A stretch of DNA of 64,000 bases from Tatumella sp. JGM91 (GTDB lineage: Bacteria > Pseudomonadota > Gammaproteobacteria > Enterobacterales > Enterobacteriaceae): positions 1 through 64,000 of the forward strand of contig NZ_JAERJP010000015.1 in assembly GCF_018257575.1 (NCBI RefSeq). Direction: 5' to 3'. A program made the position numbers and the translations under genes. Below, one piece after another: positions 41,989 to 52,249 of this stretch (position 1 is its first letter; every line of letters begins with the position of its first letter). The notes below the pieces were generated by a model. The model did not search any database, was not told where the DNA came from, and saw nothing but the letters and a program-made list of their open reading frames with translations.

Positions 41989-43179
41989 TTACCAGGCCAG
42001 AATCAGGCCGGCAATTGAGGCAGACAGAATACTGACCAGGGTTGAACCATACAGTAACTTCAGACCGAAACGGGAAACTACATTTCCCTGATGCTCATTC
42101 AGGCCTTTAATAGCACCGGCAACGATGCCAATCGAAGAGAAATTAGCAAAAGAGACCAGGAATACGGACAGGATCCCTTCGGAACGCGGCGTCAGTTGCC
42201 CGACCATTTGTTTCAATTCCATCATGGCAACAAATTCGTTAGACACCAGTTTAGTGGCCATCACACTACCGACTTTCAATGCTTCATCGGCAGGTACGCC
42301 CATCAGCCAGGCAAAAGGGTAGAACAGATAGCCCAGTACCCCCTGGAAACTGATACCGAAAATAGTATTAAACAGTGCATTAACCGCCGAAATCAGGGCG
42401 ATAAAACCGATCAGCATGGCTGCGACGATAATAGCCACCCGGAATCCGGCCAGAATATATTCCCCCAGCATTTCGAAGAAACTTTGCCCTTCATGAGTGT
42501 TTTGTAACTGCAAGTCCTCTTCATTTTCCACGTCATAAGGGTTAATCAGCGATAGCACGACGAAGGTACTGAACATATTCAGTATCAGTGCCGCGACCAC
42601 ATATTGCGGCTTCAGCATTGTCATATAAGCGCCGACAATTGACATGGAAACCGTTGACATCGCAGTGGCGGCCATTGTGTACATACGGTTACGTGACATC
42701 TTGCCGAGAATGTCTTTATAGGCAATAAAGTTTTCAGACTGCCCAAGGATCAGCGAGCTGACGGCATTAAACGATTCCAGTTTGCCCATCCCGTTGATTT
42801 TTGACAGTACAGTACCAATCACCCGAATCACCAGTGGCAGGATGCGGAAGTGTTGCAAAATACCAATCAACGCTGAGATAAACACAATCGGGCACAGCAC
42901 ATTAAGAAAGAAGAAAGCCAGCCCTTTATCGTTCATTCCGCCGAAGACAAAATTGGTCCCTTCCGCAGCGTATTTCAACAGGGTATCGAAGAAAGCAGCG
43001 AAGCCTCTGACCACCCCGAGGCCTGACTCAGAATGGAGGAAGAACCAGGCCAGCAGCACTTCGATCACCAGTAACTGAACAATGAAGCGTACACGAATTT
43101 TTTTCCTGTCTTTACTCACCAACAGGGCAAGTAAGGCGACCACCACCAGTGCCAGAATAAAATGGAAAATTTGGGACAT
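41989..43179 (-). CDS. nupC: Nucleoside:proton symporter NupC
   Basis: A 396-residue inner-membrane concentrative nucleoside transporter (400 in E. coli). Signatures include [50 protein letters not shown] and [13 protein letters not shown]. It imports pyrimidine and adenosine nucleosides with protons. The start at ATG 43177-43179 (MSQIFHF) follows GGAG at proper distance; a 12-residue extension is unlikely. It is divergent from mntH, the E. coli arrangement. Confidence 0.96.
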   Translation of the reverse strand: MSQIFHFILALVVVALLALLVSKDRKKIRVRFIVQLLVIEVLLAWFFLHSESGLGVVRGFAAFFDTLLKYAAEGTNFVFGGMNDKGLAFFFLNVLCPIVFISALIGILQHFRILPLVIRVIGTVLSKINGMGKLESFNAVSSLILGQSENFIAYKDILGKMSRNRMYTMAATAMSTVSMSIVGAYMTMLKPQYVVAALILNMFSTFVVLSLINPYDVENEEDLQLQNTHEGQSFFEMLGEYILAGFRVAIIVAAMLIGFIALISAVNALFNTIFGISFQGVLGYLFYPFAWLMGVPADEALKVGSVMATKLVSNEFVAMMELKQMVGQLTPRSEGILSVFLVSFANFSSIGIVAGAIKGLNEHQGNVVSRFGLKLLYGSTLVSILSASIAGLILAW

Positions 43180-43567
43180 ACGGACTCCAATTTTGAGGAG
43201 AGTTATATTTTGCAATGTATTCTATGAAACGTGACATATAAAAACGAGAGCAAAAACCCATTATAAGTAAGAGATATCACTAATTTTCTGAAAACTGTTG
43301 CAAAGACCTCGTTTCCGGAACGTGGCGGATATTTTTTGTCCTGACAGATGTTAACCATATTTTTTAAGCAGATTACCTGCCGGTTAATAGTATGGTTGCC
43401 GGTAAAAGAGATTGCTCAAATTTTGTTAATCAGGTAACGTTATTTTCTTTTTATAGCCTTTGCTATACTTTTTAGCATAGTCTATTGAATCGATAATTAT
43501 TACCGATTTAACGGCCATCCGGCTGGCGGGTAAAGTAAACCAACAGATCCTATTACGGGGAAGGCAG
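43180..43567. other. nupC-mntH divergent control region
   Basis: About 390 bases without a gene between two divergent transporter genes. The mntH side carries an MntR operator overlapping a TATACT -10 element. The nupC side should hold a CRP/CytR-controlled promoter; no convincing CRP palindrome was seen. Confidence 0.6.
43452..43467 (+). promoter_or_regulatory. MntR operator in the mntH promoter
   Basis: TATAGCCTTTGCTATA is an inverted repeat. Its complement has the core ATAGCAAAGGCTAT, which is the MntR box core described at E. coli mntH. It overlaps the -10 hexamer TATACT (43464-43469), a position suited to manganese-dependent repression. It lies 100 bases before the mntH start. Confidence 0.85.
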
Positions 43568-44806
43568 ATGTCAGAAGGTCAGACCGCCGAAAGCAATAAA
43601 AAGCAGAGAAAAGTGAAGCTCGCGCTGATGGGCCCTGCATTCATTGCGGCGATCGGCTATATCGACCCGGGCAACTTTGCGACCAATATTCAGGCCGGTG
43701 CCAGCTATGGTTATCAGTTGCTGTGGGTTGTGGTCTGGGCAAATGTAATGGCAATGCTGATCCAGCTCCTCTCTGCAAAACTGGGGATTGCGACCGGCAA
43801 AAATCTCGCCGAGCATATCCGCGATCGTTTTCCGCGTCCAGCCGTGTGGTTTTACTGGGTGCAGGCAGAACTGATTGCGATGGCAACGGATCTGGCCGAG
43901 TTCATTGGCGCGGCTCTCGGGTTCAAATTACTGTTCGGCATCACTTTACTGCAGGGCGCGCTGATCACCGGGGTAGCGACATTCCTGATCCTGATGCTGC
44001 AAAGCCGCGGGCAGAAGCCGCTGGAATGGGTCATTGGTGGTATGTTGCTGTTCGTCGCCGTGGCCTATGTGGCAGAAATGTTTTTTTCTCAGCCGGATCC
44101 CGCCGGACTGATCAGGGGAATGGTAGTACCGGCATTACCGGACGGGAATGCGCTCTATCTGGCAGCAGGAGTCTTGGGGGCCACAATTATGCCCCATGTT
44201 ATTTATCTGCACTCGGCCCTGACGCAGCGTGATGAAGGCGGGACCATGCACCAGCGTTATTCATCAACCAAGCTGGATGTAGCTGTGGCGATGACTATTG
44301 CCGGGTTTGTCAATCTGGCAATGATGGCGACCGCCGCGGCGGTGTTCCATTTCAACGGCCACACAGGCATTACCGAACTGGATGAGGCTTATCTGACCCT
44401 GAAACCGTTACTGGGTAATGCCGCGGCCCTGGTGTTTGGTCTGAGTCTGGTGACGGCAGGATTATCGTCTACCGTGGTCGGAACACTGGCCGGGCAGGTC
44501 GTCATGCAGGGCTTTATCCATTTTACCATCCCGTTATGGGTCCGCCGCGTAGTCACTATGTTGCCATCATTTATTGTGATCATTGCCGGTATGGATCCGA
44601 CCCGGGTGCTGGTTCTGAGCCAGGTATTTCTCAGTTTCGGTATTGCCCTGGCACTGATCCCGTTACTGGCATTTACCGGTAACCGTCAGCTGATGGGCCC
44701 CCTGACAAACAGTAAGAAAATCCATCTCTGCGGTATTGTGATTGTGGTACTGGTAATAGTACTTAATGTGGTCGTACTGAGCGGAGAACTACCGGGGTTG
44801 TTATAG
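43568..44806 (+). CDS. mntH: Manganese/divalent metal:proton symporter MntH
   Basis: A 412-residue Nramp-family inner-membrane transporter, the E. coli length, with 11 helices. The metal-binding motifs are [13 protein letters not shown] in TM1 and [12 protein letters not shown] in TM6. It imports manganese, and iron less well, and supports oxidative-stress defence. An MntR box overlaps its promoter. Confidence 0.97.
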   Translation: MSEGQTAESNKKQRKVKLALMGPAFIAAIGYIDPGNFATNIQAGASYGYQLLWVVVWANVMAMLIQLLSAKLGIATGKNLAEHIRDRFPRPAVWFYWVQAELIAMATDLAEFIGAALGFKLLFGITLLQGALITGVATFLILMLQSRGQKPLEWVIGGMLLFVAVAYVAEMFFSQPDPAGLIRGMVVPALPDGNALYLAAGVLGATIMPHVIYLHSALTQRDEGGTMHQRYSSTKLDVAVAMTIAGFVNLAMMATAAAVFHFNGHTGITELDEAYLTLKPLLGNAAALVFGLSLVTAGLSSTVVGTLAGQVVMQGFIHFTIPLWVRRVVTMLPSFIVIIAGMDPTRVLVLSQVFLSFGIALALIPLLAFTGNRQLMGPLTNSKKIHLCGIVIVVLVIVLNVVVLSGELPGLL

Positions 44807-44844
44807 CTTGCTGTTATTACTGAATTTTTATTCCATGATATCAT

Positions 44845-44862
44845 GCCTGCCGCCAGGCAGGC
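44845..44862 (+). terminator. Hairpin after mntH
   Basis: GCCTGCC, loop GCCA, GGCAGGC lies 38 bases past the mntH stop. A run of eight T occurs only about 18 bases later (44880-44887), so its terminator function is uncertain. The 294 bases between mntH and glk otherwise hold the glk promoter region and no supported gene. Confidence 0.45.
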
Positions 44863-45100
44863 AAAACCGTGGTATAGTATTTTTTTTGCCGGTATTGCCC
44901 TTATTTTCCGGAATCAAGGTTTGTCCGCTCCGGCGACGTATATTCAGCCTGTTACCTATGTGCATTGGCGATGCAGCAAGGTATGGTAGATTACTGTGAA
45001 AATAATCAAGTGATTGCATCGGGTTATCTGATGTATATAAGATTTGAAGAAGGCGATACAGTCTTCATCATTAATTACCCCCAAGCGGAGTAGCATAAGA

Positions 45101-46063
45101 ATGACAAACTATGCCCTGGTCGGCGATGTTGGCGGAACAAATGCCCGTCTGGCGTTGTGTGACGTGACTAACGGCAGCATCTCGCAGGCCAAAACATTCT
45201 CTACCGATGAATACCAGAGCCTGGAAGATGTTATCCGTCACTATCTGGCAGAACAGGAAGCAGTAACCTGTGCCTGTATTGCTATCGCCTGTCCGGTTAA
45301 AGATGACTGGATTGAAATGACCAACCACAGCTGGGCATTTTCGATCAGCGAAATGAAGCAGAACCTTGGTCTGGAACATTTGGAAGTGATTAACGACTTC
45401 ACCGCCGTATCGATGGCGATCCCGATGCTGGGTGAGGACGATGTTATTCAGTTCGGTGGCGATAAACCAGTGAAAGACAAGCCTATTGCTATCTATGGTG
45501 CCGGTACCGGGCTGGGTGTCAGCCATCTGGTGCATGTTAATAAACGCTGGGTCAGTTTACCGGGTGAAGGCGGACACGTTGACTTCTCCTGCGGGACCGA
45601 AGAAGAAGATATGATCATGGGTGTACTGCGTGCCGAACGCGGACGTGTTTCGGCAGAGCGTGTGCTCTCGGGCAAAGGGCTGGTCAATATCTACCGGGCA
45701 ATTGTCATTTCGGATAACCGGGAACCGGAAAAACTACAGCCTCAGGATGTCACTGAACGTGCTCTTTCCGGCAGCTGTACCGACTGTCGCCGTGCATTAT
45801 CACTGTTTTGTGTGATTATGGGGCGTTTTGGCGGTAACCTGGCCCTGACACTGGGCACTTTCGGCGGGGTTTATATTGCCGGCGGGATCGTTCCGCGTTT
45901 CCTGGAATTTTTTAAAGCATCCGGTTTCCGTGCTGCGTTTGAAGATAAGGGCCGTTTCCGCTCTTACGTACAGGATATTCCGGTGTACCTGATCACTCAT
46001 GATCAGCCGGGTCTGCTGGGTGCGGGTGCGCATATGCGCCAGACTCTGGGCGTGGTGCTCTGA
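45101..46063 (+). CDS. glk: Glucokinase
   Basis: A 320-residue cytoplasmic ATP-dependent glucokinase (321 in E. coli) that phosphorylates free glucose from disaccharides or non-PTS entry. The phosphate-binding motif is [14 protein letters not shown], the catalytic aspartate lies in [12 protein letters not shown], and the C-terminal [20 protein letters not shown] is typical. The start is ATG 45101 (MTNYALVGD); a 19-residue upstream extension is not conserved. It faces ypdB convergently. Confidence 0.96.
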   Translation: MTNYALVGDVGGTNARLALCDVTNGSISQAKTFSTDEYQSLEDVIRHYLAEQEAVTCACIAIACPVKDDWIEMTNHSWAFSISEMKQNLGLEHLEVINDFTAVSMAIPMLGEDDVIQFGGDKPVKDKPIAIYGAGTGLGVSHLVHVNKRWVSLPGEGGHVDFSCGTEEEDMIMGVLRAERGRVSAERVLSGKGLVNIYRAIVISDNREPEKLQPQDVTERALSGSCTDCRRALSLFCVIMGRFGGNLALTLGTFGGVYIAGGIVPRFLEFFKASGFRAAFEDKGRFRSYVQDIPVYLITHDQPGLLGAGAHMRQTLGVVL

Positions 46064-46110
46064 TACTGCCTGATACTCCTGACCGGTACTGTCGGCAGGA
46101 GTATCATCTG

Positions 46111-46842
46111 CTACAAATTCATTAGCTGGCGGAATTCTTTTACTTTACTGCGGCTGACCGGTACCTGAAATTCAAGTTCGCGCAGTTTAATAATATAGGT
46201 ATTATTAAACCACGGTTCGATCTCACTGATTTGGCTGAGGTTGACGCAAAATGACCGGTGGCAGCGGAAAAACTGATTTTCAGGCAATTTCTGATAAAAC
46301 TCACTGATACTCATCGACATAATAAACTGCTCGCGCCGCGTGCAGACAATCGTCAGTTTCTCATGGGCTTCTGCGTAGCAGATATCATTAACATCCGTTA
46401 CGATGATCCGGTCATCTTTGATCAGATTAATGGTCTGTTGCAGTCCATGATGATTCGGTGTGCTGGCGGACGGCCGCGGCAGCTGTTGCCACGATGTCAG
46501 CCTGCGTAACATACTGATAATACGTGATTCCTGATAAGGCTTGAGGATATAGTCAAACGCCTCCAGTTCAAAGGCTTCCACGGCATGATCTTTCCACGCA
46601 GTAATAAATACGATCAGCGGTTTTACCGCAAACAGGCTGATATTTTTGGCCAGCAGCATGCCGTCCAGTGACGGAATATTAATATCCAGAAAGATCACAT
46701 CTGTCTGATGCTGCTGAAGATATTTCAGTACTTCCAGCCCGTCGCTGAAACAGGCATCAATGGTAATGTTACTGTGCTGTTGTATCATCCAGCGGAGTTC
46801 CTGCTGTGCCAGAAACTCGTCTTCGACAATAATGGCCTTCAC
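46111..46842 (-). CDS. ypdB: LytTR-family response regulator YpdB (PyrR)
   Basis: A 243-residue response regulator (244 in E. coli). The receiver domain has phosphoacceptor D53 in [15 protein letters not shown]-terminal LytTR DNA-binding domain (about 135-243) contains [15 protein letters not shown] and [15 protein letters not shown]. In E. coli the YpdA/YpdB pair responds to pyruvate and activates the pyruvate transporter gene yhjX. Its start overlaps the ypdA stop by four bases. A yhjX homologue with matching operators lies about 4 kb away. Confidence 0.94.
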   Translation of the reverse strand: MKAIIVEDEFLAQQELRWMIQQHSNITIDACFSDGLEVLKYLQQHQTDVIFLDINIPSLDGMLLAKNISLFAVKPLIVFITAWKDHAVEAFELEAFDYILKPYQESRIISMLRRLTSWQQLPRPSASTPNHHGLQQTINLIKDDRIIVTDVNDICYAEAHEKLTIVCTRREQFIMSMSISEFYQKLPENQFFRCHRSFCVNLSQISEIEPWFNNTYIIKLRELEFQVPVSRSKVKEFRQLMNL

Positions 46843-48563
46843 GTCATATCCTCCGGACTGAATTGTCGTGTATCTGCTTTACTGGCAGAGGACGGTGAGT
46901 GTTTACGGACCGTAAAACTGATCTCGGTGCCGGGAGAAAGGCGGCGGATGTGCAGGCCCTCGCCGTACAGTAGCCGGACCCGGTGGTGGACATTCAGCAG
47001 ACCAATTTTGTTGCCGGGCATCTCATTTTCATCCACCCGGCGAATAACATCTTCGCTGATGCCTTCGCCCGTATCGCGTACCGTAATAATTACCGTATCA
47101 TCATCGTTACCTGCCCTGACACTGATGGTGACGACACCTTTCCCCTGTGAGCGCTGGATCCCATGCACAATGGCATTCTCGACTAATGGCTGTATCAGCA
47201 GGCTGGGGATCTTACAGGCGATATCCTCATCGATATCATAAATAACACTAAGCCGGTCGCCAAAACGTGCCTGTTCGATAGCAATATAATCCATGACCTG
47301 GTACAGCTCTTTACGGATATCAATCACTTCATCATCCTTAAGTTCGAGGTTATAACGCAGATAGCGGGACAGATTGATCACCAGCTGGCGGGCAGTATCA
47401 GGATTCATGCGGATAGATGACGAAATAGCATTCAATGCATTAAACAGAAAATGGGGATTAATTTTACTCTGCAGGGCACGAAGTTCGGCCTTATTTGCCA
47501 TTTCACGTAATTGTTCGGCCCGCGACACCTCCAGCTGAGTAGAGATAATTTGTGACAGACCAACGGCCATCTCTTTCAGCGAACCGGTAATACGGTGTGC
47601 CCGCCGGTAATAGATTTTTAAGGTGCCTGCAACCTGACCTTTTTCCCGCAGCGGAATGACCAGAATCGAATGAATATCGCCGGTCCGGTAAGCTTCATCG
47701 TTATTACGGATAATAATATTGCCGCTGTTAATCGCCAGCAGGGTGGTCGGACTGAGGCTGACATTACCGGTCTGAAAATATTCTTCGCCGTAGCCAACAT
47801 AGGCCAGAATTTCCTGGCGGTTGGTCAGCGCCACGGCATCCGCGTTAATATCATGGCGAATAATTTCACATACCTGACGCAGTGACTGGCTGTTGATATG
47901 ACGGAACAGGGGCAGGGTCTTGTTAGCAATATCCAGCGCCAGTTTTGCCTGACGTGCCGCACGGGCTTCCCGTTCACCCTCCACACTTTGTACCAGCAGT
48001 ACAATCAGGCCAATACTGGAAGAGCCGAGGATCATGGGCAGAGCAATTTCACTGACGATCTCTGTGCCGAGGCTGGCAGGACGTGCCAGCAGAACAATAA
48101 GTAGCATCGTCAGAATTTCACACAACATACCGCCGAGGATCCCGGCCCACCAGCGTCCGGACTTATCGATGTACCGGTAAATCAGCCCTGACACAATACC
48201 GGACAATACTGTGGTTATCAGGCATGGCACCGCAGTGACACCCTGCATATCTGTCAGAAAACGGTGTAATCCGGCAATGATTCCGGTGGCAATACCGACC
48301 CAGGGGCCAAACAGAATCCCTCCTGACATGACCGCGATAATACGCACATTGAGCAGGGAACCGTCGACATTGAGGCCAGACCAGGTGCTGAATACGGCAA
48401 ACAGGGAAAATATCAGAGTGACCGCCAGTTTTTCGGTCAGCGTATAATCATCTTTTTGGAGCAGTTCACGGAAAGGGGCGGCACGGGTCAGGAAAAACAG
48501 ACAAATCAGCATTAATGCTGCACGGTCAAAAACCGCCAGTAACTTATCAAGGTGTAAGAACAT
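46839..48563 (-). CDS. ypdA: LytS-type sensor histidine kinase YpdA (PyrS)
   Basis: A 574-residue inner-membrane kinase (565 in E. coli). The N-terminal 5TMR-LYT membrane domain (about 1-195; [18 protein letters not shown]) is followed by a GAF-like domain (about 220-355), the LytS phosphoacceptor motif [19 protein letters not shown] and an ATPase domain ([28 protein letters not shown]). It senses extracellular pyruvate in E. coli with YpdB. The start was put at [12 protein letters not shown] (48561-48563) with a GAGG site; a ten-residue extension is less likely. Confidence 0.94.
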   Translation of the reverse strand: MFLHLDKLLAVFDRAALMLICLFFLTRAAPFRELLQKDDYTLTEKLAVTLIFSLFAVFSTWSGLNVDGSLLNVRIIAVMSGGILFGPWVGIATGIIAGLHRFLTDMQGVTAVPCLITTVLSGIVSGLIYRYIDKSGRWWAGILGGMLCEILTMLLIVLLARPASLGTEIVSEIALPMILGSSSIGLIVLLVQSVEGEREARAARQAKLALDIANKTLPLFRHINSQSLRQVCEIIRHDINADAVALTNRQEILAYVGYGEEYFQTGNVSLSPTTLLAINSGNIIIRNNDEAYRTGDIHSILVIPLREKGQVAGTLKIYYRRAHRITGSLKEMAVGLSQIISTQLEVSRAEQLREMANKAELRALQSKINPHFLFNALNAISSSIRMNPDTARQLVINLSRYLRYNLELKDDEVIDIRKELYQVMDYIAIEQARFGDRLSVIYDIDEDIACKIPSLLIQPLVENAIVHGIQRSQGKGVVTISVRAGNDDDTVIITVRDTGEGISEDVIRRVDENEMPGNKIGLLNVHHRVRLLYGEGLHIRRLSPGTEISFTVRKHSPSSASKADTRQFSPEDMT

Positions 48564-49123
48564 TGCGGCGGCCTCGGGGGAGCAGAGCAACAAGATATGG
48601 ACCTATAATAAGAAAAATCCCTGCCCGGCACCAGCGCTTCACCGGCAACCCGCAGTCTGTTCCTGCCGTCAGCTCGCGCACAATCGGTGACGATTTTCCG
48701 TGGCCGGTTACTGACGCGGTGACTGGCCAGAAAGTGCTAACGCAGCCCGCAACAGTTCGGCGGGCTGCCACGAGCCTTGCGGGAGAAATTCTGGGAAATA
48801 TATAATATACAGTGACTTATAGCTTAACCTTGCTGTGGTATGAAACAGCTGGTAACCGGATTACATCAAAGGTTATATTTTTGAAAATAACTTAAAATCT
48901 GGTTTTCCGGCGATGGTTATCAAACTAAAATTAGCCGTTTTCTGTCGCTGTAACTCTGATAAAGGTTCCCGCAGGGCGGAAAACTCGCCGGGAAATCCTC
49001 TGACACATAAAACAAAACAGGATACATTACGCGTGCCGGAGGATCTGACAGGTCAGTGGTCATCATGACAGGCCTGAACAAAGTCTGCCGGTATCTCCTG
49101 AATGTCCGGAATGGAGCTGCAGA
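48564..49123. other. Gap between ypdA and the universal stress gene
   Basis: About 560 bases with divergent promoters presumed. A 9-bp inverted repeat GCAGCCCGC/GCGGGCTGC (48742-48750, 48760-48768) forms a possible hairpin without a T-run. AT-rich sequence at 48790-48950 may hold promoters. No gene was supported. Confidence 0.5.
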
Positions 49124-49594
49124 ATGAAAACATTATTAATGGCGGTTGATCGTCAGGCCTCAATGGCAGAAAAAATCATTAAAACGACCCTGCAAGAGGC
49201 GAGCGCCCATCAGGCGGAAGTAGTGATCATTTGTTGTGTGGCCGCCGATGATCTTTACGGCAATCAGCCGATAGAAATTGATACGGCCGAAAGCGGATCT
49301 TTATCGCTGAATGCGCTGGACAATCAAAACTCGGCAGAACAGATACTTCGTTATGCTCTGAATCCGTTTGCCGAAGCGGGTATTCCGGCCCGTGGATTAA
49401 TTTGCAGTGGCGACCCTGCTGCCACGATCGTTGAACAGGCTGATCGTCTGAGTGCGTCAATGATCATTATGGGGCGTCGTCATCTCTCTTCGTTCAACCG
49501 AATACTGAAAGGGTCTGTCAGTGCAGCTGTCATTGAAAAAGCACATTGCCCGGTACTGGTTGACGTTACCAATGAGTCTTTATCCCCCCTATGA
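49124..49594 (+). CDS. Universal stress protein family (UspA superfamily)
   Basis: A 156-residue single Usp domain, cytoplasmic. It begins KTLLMAVDRQASMAEKIIK and ends with SMIIMGRRH...LKGSVSAAVIEKAHCPVLV, the family's nucleotide-binding end. The usual G-x2-G-x9-G-S/T motif is imperfect: the second glycine is replaced (GRRH), so ATP binding is uncertain. Its stop overlaps the start of the next gene (ATGA), so it is translationally coupled to an unknown membrane protein, an unusual partnership. The specific role is unknown. Confidence 0.82.
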   Translation: MKTLLMAVDRQASMAEKIIKTTLQEASAHQAEVVIICCVAADDLYGNQPIEIDTAESGSLSLNALDNQNSAEQILRYALNPFAEAGIPARGLICSGDPAATIVEQADRLSASMIIMGRRHLSSFNRILKGSVSAAVIEKAHCPVLVDVTNESLSPL

Positions 49595-50394
49595 CTGAAA
49601 CGCTACTTCCCTCGCTGATTGCCCTGGTTATTACAGGGTTATTGCTGAGCTTGCTGGTACGCAAAAAATACCTGTCCCTGCGGGCAGGCCTGTTGCTGGT
49701 GATCTTACCGGTGCTGCTGGGAAATCTGGTCTGGTTTTATGTCTGTAAACCACAGCGTGATGCTGCACTGGCAGCACAACATTCTCTGGCGCAACTGGCA
49801 GCATTGCCCGGCTATCGGATCCTTAAACAGCAGGAACCCGCATTATGGCCGGTATTAGAACAGGCCTTCTTACATTCAGTCACCCGGGGAGAGAGTGTTC
49901 CTGAGGCTGCAGGGCAATTACGGGGGATGCTGGCAGATGTGGTTAACCAGCGTATTGGCCGCGCCAGTGATCAGGCAGTCATTGATTATATTACAGTTTC
50001 TGTTGATGAGATGCAGGCACTGGATAAAATCTCGGCCGAAGACTGTTTTCGTTTTCTGTATCCCCAGGTGAATGGCGGGGTGAATCTGGTTCAGTTACTG
50101 TCCCCGGCACTGAATGCCCGTGATGCACAGGCGATGGAACAATTATTGCTCACCAGTGAGGGGCCGGATAAACCGCTGGACAGAAAAATGGCCAGCGATA
50201 CCCTGAAACAGGTTGTCACTGCCCTGTATACCCGCTGGGGTAATCAGTTGAAACAACTTAATGAACCCGGAGACACTTCATCGGATCATCAGACTCTGTG
50301 TGCGATGACAATTGATTTGTACCAGACCATTTTAAAACTGCCGGTGGCACAGTCGGCCAACCTGTTGCGTATGATGGTTGTCAGCGCCGATTAA
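49591..50394 (+). CDS. Uncharacterised two-helix membrane protein coupled to Usp
   Basis: A 267-residue protein not recognised. Two N-terminal hydrophobic segments (about 5-23 and 30-52) flank the basic loop RKKYLSLR. By the positive-inside rule that loop is cytoplasmic and the roughly 215-residue remainder lies in the periplasm. That remainder is soluble, Leu/Ala/Gln-rich and predicted mainly helical. No catalytic motif was seen. The four-base overlap with the Usp gene indicates co-expression. It could be an envelope-stress or signalling component, but nothing in the sequence proves that. Confidence 0.75.
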   Translation: MTETLLPSLIALVITGLLLSLLVRKKYLSLRAGLLLVILPVLLGNLVWFYVCKPQRDAALAAQHSLAQLAALPGYRILKQQEPALWPVLEQAFLHSVTRGESVPEAAGQLRGMLADVVNQRIGRASDQAVIDYITVSVDEMQALDKISAEDCFRFLYPQVNGGVNLVQLLSPALNARDAQAMEQLLLTSEGPDKPLDRKMASDTLKQVVTALYTRWGNQLKQLNEPGDTSSDHQTLCAMTIDLYQTILKLPVAQSANLLRMMVVSAD

Positions 50395-50541
50395 TCGCCG
50401 ATTTTGTGAACACCTCGCTTCCGCCGCAAGAATATTCCTATTTATCCGCAGGGTATCGCTATCACAGGAAAATCTGATTGGCAGGCGCTGCGGATAGTTT
50501 AGATTAATAATACTTAATTATTTACTCTGATAAGAATAGGC

Positions 50542-50838
50542 ATGATCAAAAAGACACTGATGGCCGTGTGGTGTGGAGGCCTGATCACAGCATTACTCAG
50601 CGGATGTGCCCGCCAGTACCCGGGGGGGTATGCGCAGGTTGCGACAGATAAACCGTCACACAGTCTGCAGTTTCGTTACACACCCGGAGCCGTTGACTTG
50701 CCGGCACTGAACACTACCGTCAGAGACTATTGCCATCAGCATGGTTTTGACAAGGTTGAACCCCTCCCGGAACAAGACAGTGGCTGGCCGGGTGAAAAAA
50801 CCCGCTGGTTCCAGTGCAATTATGGGATCAAAAATTAA
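50542..50838 (+). CDS. Small lipoprotein of unknown function
   Basis: A 98-residue secreted lipoprotein. The signal peptide ends with LLSGC (C22). The mature 77 residues contain two cysteines (in RDYCHQHGF and WFQCNYG) that could form a disulfide in the periplasm. No family was recognised. It lies 147 bases after the two-helix membrane protein on the same strand and faces yhjX convergently. Confidence 0.72.
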   Translation: MIKKTLMAVWCGGLITALLSGCARQYPGGYAQVATDKPSHSLQFRYTPGAVDLPALNTTVRDYCHQHGFDKVEPLPEQDSGWPGEKTRWFQCNYGIKN

Positions 50839-50849
50839 GTCTGAACTGC

Positions 50850-50873
50850 TCCCCCCTGTACTGGGTGGGGGGA
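50850..50873. terminator. GC hairpin between the lipoprotein gene and yhjX
   Basis: TCCCCCC/GGGGGGA with a ten-base loop lies 11 bases past the lipoprotein stop and 11 bases past the convergent yhjX stop. No T-run is present on either side, so it is a terminator-like structure only. Confidence 0.45.
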
Positions 50874-50884
50874 TTATCCCGGAC

Positions 50885-52099
50885 TCAGTGCTGTAATGCG
50901 GGGGCTGTAGCGGCGGGTGACAGTGCCGGCTGGCGGACAGTGACTGACAATATCAGGGAAGCCACCAGTAACACCATAATCAGTATAAAGGTCACCATAA
51001 AACCGCCAAACAGTGATGCCACCAGCGAGCCAAGAATACTGCCGATCCCAAACCCGAGGTAAATAACACCGTAGTTTTTTGCCAGATTATTCAGGCCGAA
51101 GAAATCGCTGACCAGTGACGGGAAGACGGTGATCGTTCCGCCGAAACTAAAGGCAATACAGGCAACAGACAGTAAAAAGGTATTTTCGTTGAGTCTGGTA
51201 AACAGCAGTAATGCCATGCCCGCCAGAGAAATCACCTGCGCCAGGGAAATAACACGGATACGCGGCAGTTTATCGGAGAGTACCCCGAGCACCAGACGCC
51301 CGGCCAGGTTAGCCACGGCAATCACAGTAACAGCATTCGCTGCGGTCAGTGCCGACAAATGGACCAGGTTCTGCCCGATATCTTTTGCAATCCCTATGAC
51401 ATACAGACCACTCATACAGGCGGTAAGGAACATCAGGGCCAGCATCCAGTATTGTGGCTGGCGTATTGCTTCAGCCAGGCTGAAATCGTTGGTGGTCAGC
51501 GTACCTGCTGGCTGCTCACTGCGCGGCGCATCATTCATCAGCAGTGCACCGGCAGTAATCATTAGCATGGTAATCACTCCCCAAATCATAAAGGTGTGTC
51601 CGAGGGTCTGGTGGGCCAGCAGATAACTGCAGATAAATTTAAACACCAGACTGCCCAGCCCGTAAGCACCAATCGCGCAGGCAGAGATCACCCCCCGGTG
51701 TTCAGGAAACCATTTAACACAGTTAGACAAGGTCAGCAGATAGCCTGCGCCTACGGCAACACCCACCAGAATACCGGCACTCAGATAGAGCATCCATACG
51801 GATGATACGACGGCGGTCAGGAAAAAACCGATCGCCAGTAAAATACCGGCACCCAGAGTCACCCTGCGAACGCCGAAACGTTCCTGCAGCTTCCCGGCCA
51901 TCGACGAGGCCAGAGCCAGGGTCAGACTGAGTACCCCGAAAGCGAGGGCCACCTGACTGACAGAGGCTGAAAGCTTTTCTGATAATGGCTGATTGAACAG
52001 GCTCCAGGTATATACAGAACCTAAAGCAAACTGGGTAATGATCGTCCCTGCTAAAGTCAGCCAGCGGCTGGCTGCGGGGGGATGGCTATTCATTTTCAT
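50885..52099 (-). CDS. yhjX: Pyruvate transporter YhjX (MFS, OFA family)
   Basis: A 404-residue, 12-helix major facilitator protein (402 in E. coli). Close family segments are RWLTLAGTIITQFALGSVYT, SMAGKLQERFGVRRV, GYLLTLSNCVKWFPEHRG, FLTACMSGLYVIGIAKDIGQ and FFGLNNLAKNYGVIYLGFGI. In E. coli YhjX takes up pyruvate and is the main target of YpdB. Here it sits about 4 kb from ypdAB, and three YpdB-type elements precede it. Weak ribosome site (GAG) at the chosen ATG; a second ATG two codons later is possible. Confidence 0.93.
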   Translation of the reverse strand: MKMNSHPPAASRWLTLAGTIITQFALGSVYTWSLFNQPLSEKLSASVSQVALAFGVLSLTLALASSMAGKLQERFGVRRVTLGAGILLAIGFFLTAVVSSVWMLYLSAGILVGVAVGAGYLLTLSNCVKWFPEHRGVISACAIGAYGLGSLVFKFICSYLLAHQTLGHTFMIWGVITMLMITAGALLMNDAPRSEQPAGTLTTNDFSLAEAIRQPQYWMLALMFLTACMSGLYVIGIAKDIGQNLVHLSALTAANAVTVIAVANLAGRLVLGVLSDKLPRIRVISLAQVISLAGMALLLFTRLNENTFLLSVACIAFSFGGTITVFPSLVSDFFGLNNLAKNYGVIYLGFGIGSILGSLVASLFGGFMVTFILIMVLLVASLILSVTVRQPALSPAATAPALQH

Positions 52100-52170
52100 T
52101 ATTATGCTCGCGGAGATTTATGGTCTGCTTACAGAATAATTAATTACCACAATTTATGTGGGATTACACC

Positions 52171-52222
52171 ATGAAGTGCCATTTTCGGGGAATGAAATGC
52201 CTGCGGCAGGGTATGAATGGCC
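52171..52222 (-). promoter_or_regulatory. Three tandem YpdB operators upstream of yhjX
   Basis: Reading on the minus strand toward yhjX: GGCCATTCAT (52222-52213), GGCATTTCAT (52201-52192) and GGCACTTCAT (52180-52171). Each pair is separated by exactly 11 bases, a 21-base period. The middle element is identical to the YpdB site GGCATTTCAT described at E. coli yhjX, where two copies with an 11-base spacer are bound. The flanking elements differ at two and one positions. The last element ends 71 bases before the yhjX start. Confidence 0.88.
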
Positions 52223-52249
52223 TGCTCAGCCATTGATACCCTTACTATA

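Noticed and set aside
48547-48771. 74-residue minus-strand frame upstream of ypdA
   Set aside because: No ribosome site or recognisable protein features; overlaps the ypdA start and the hairpin at 48742-48768.
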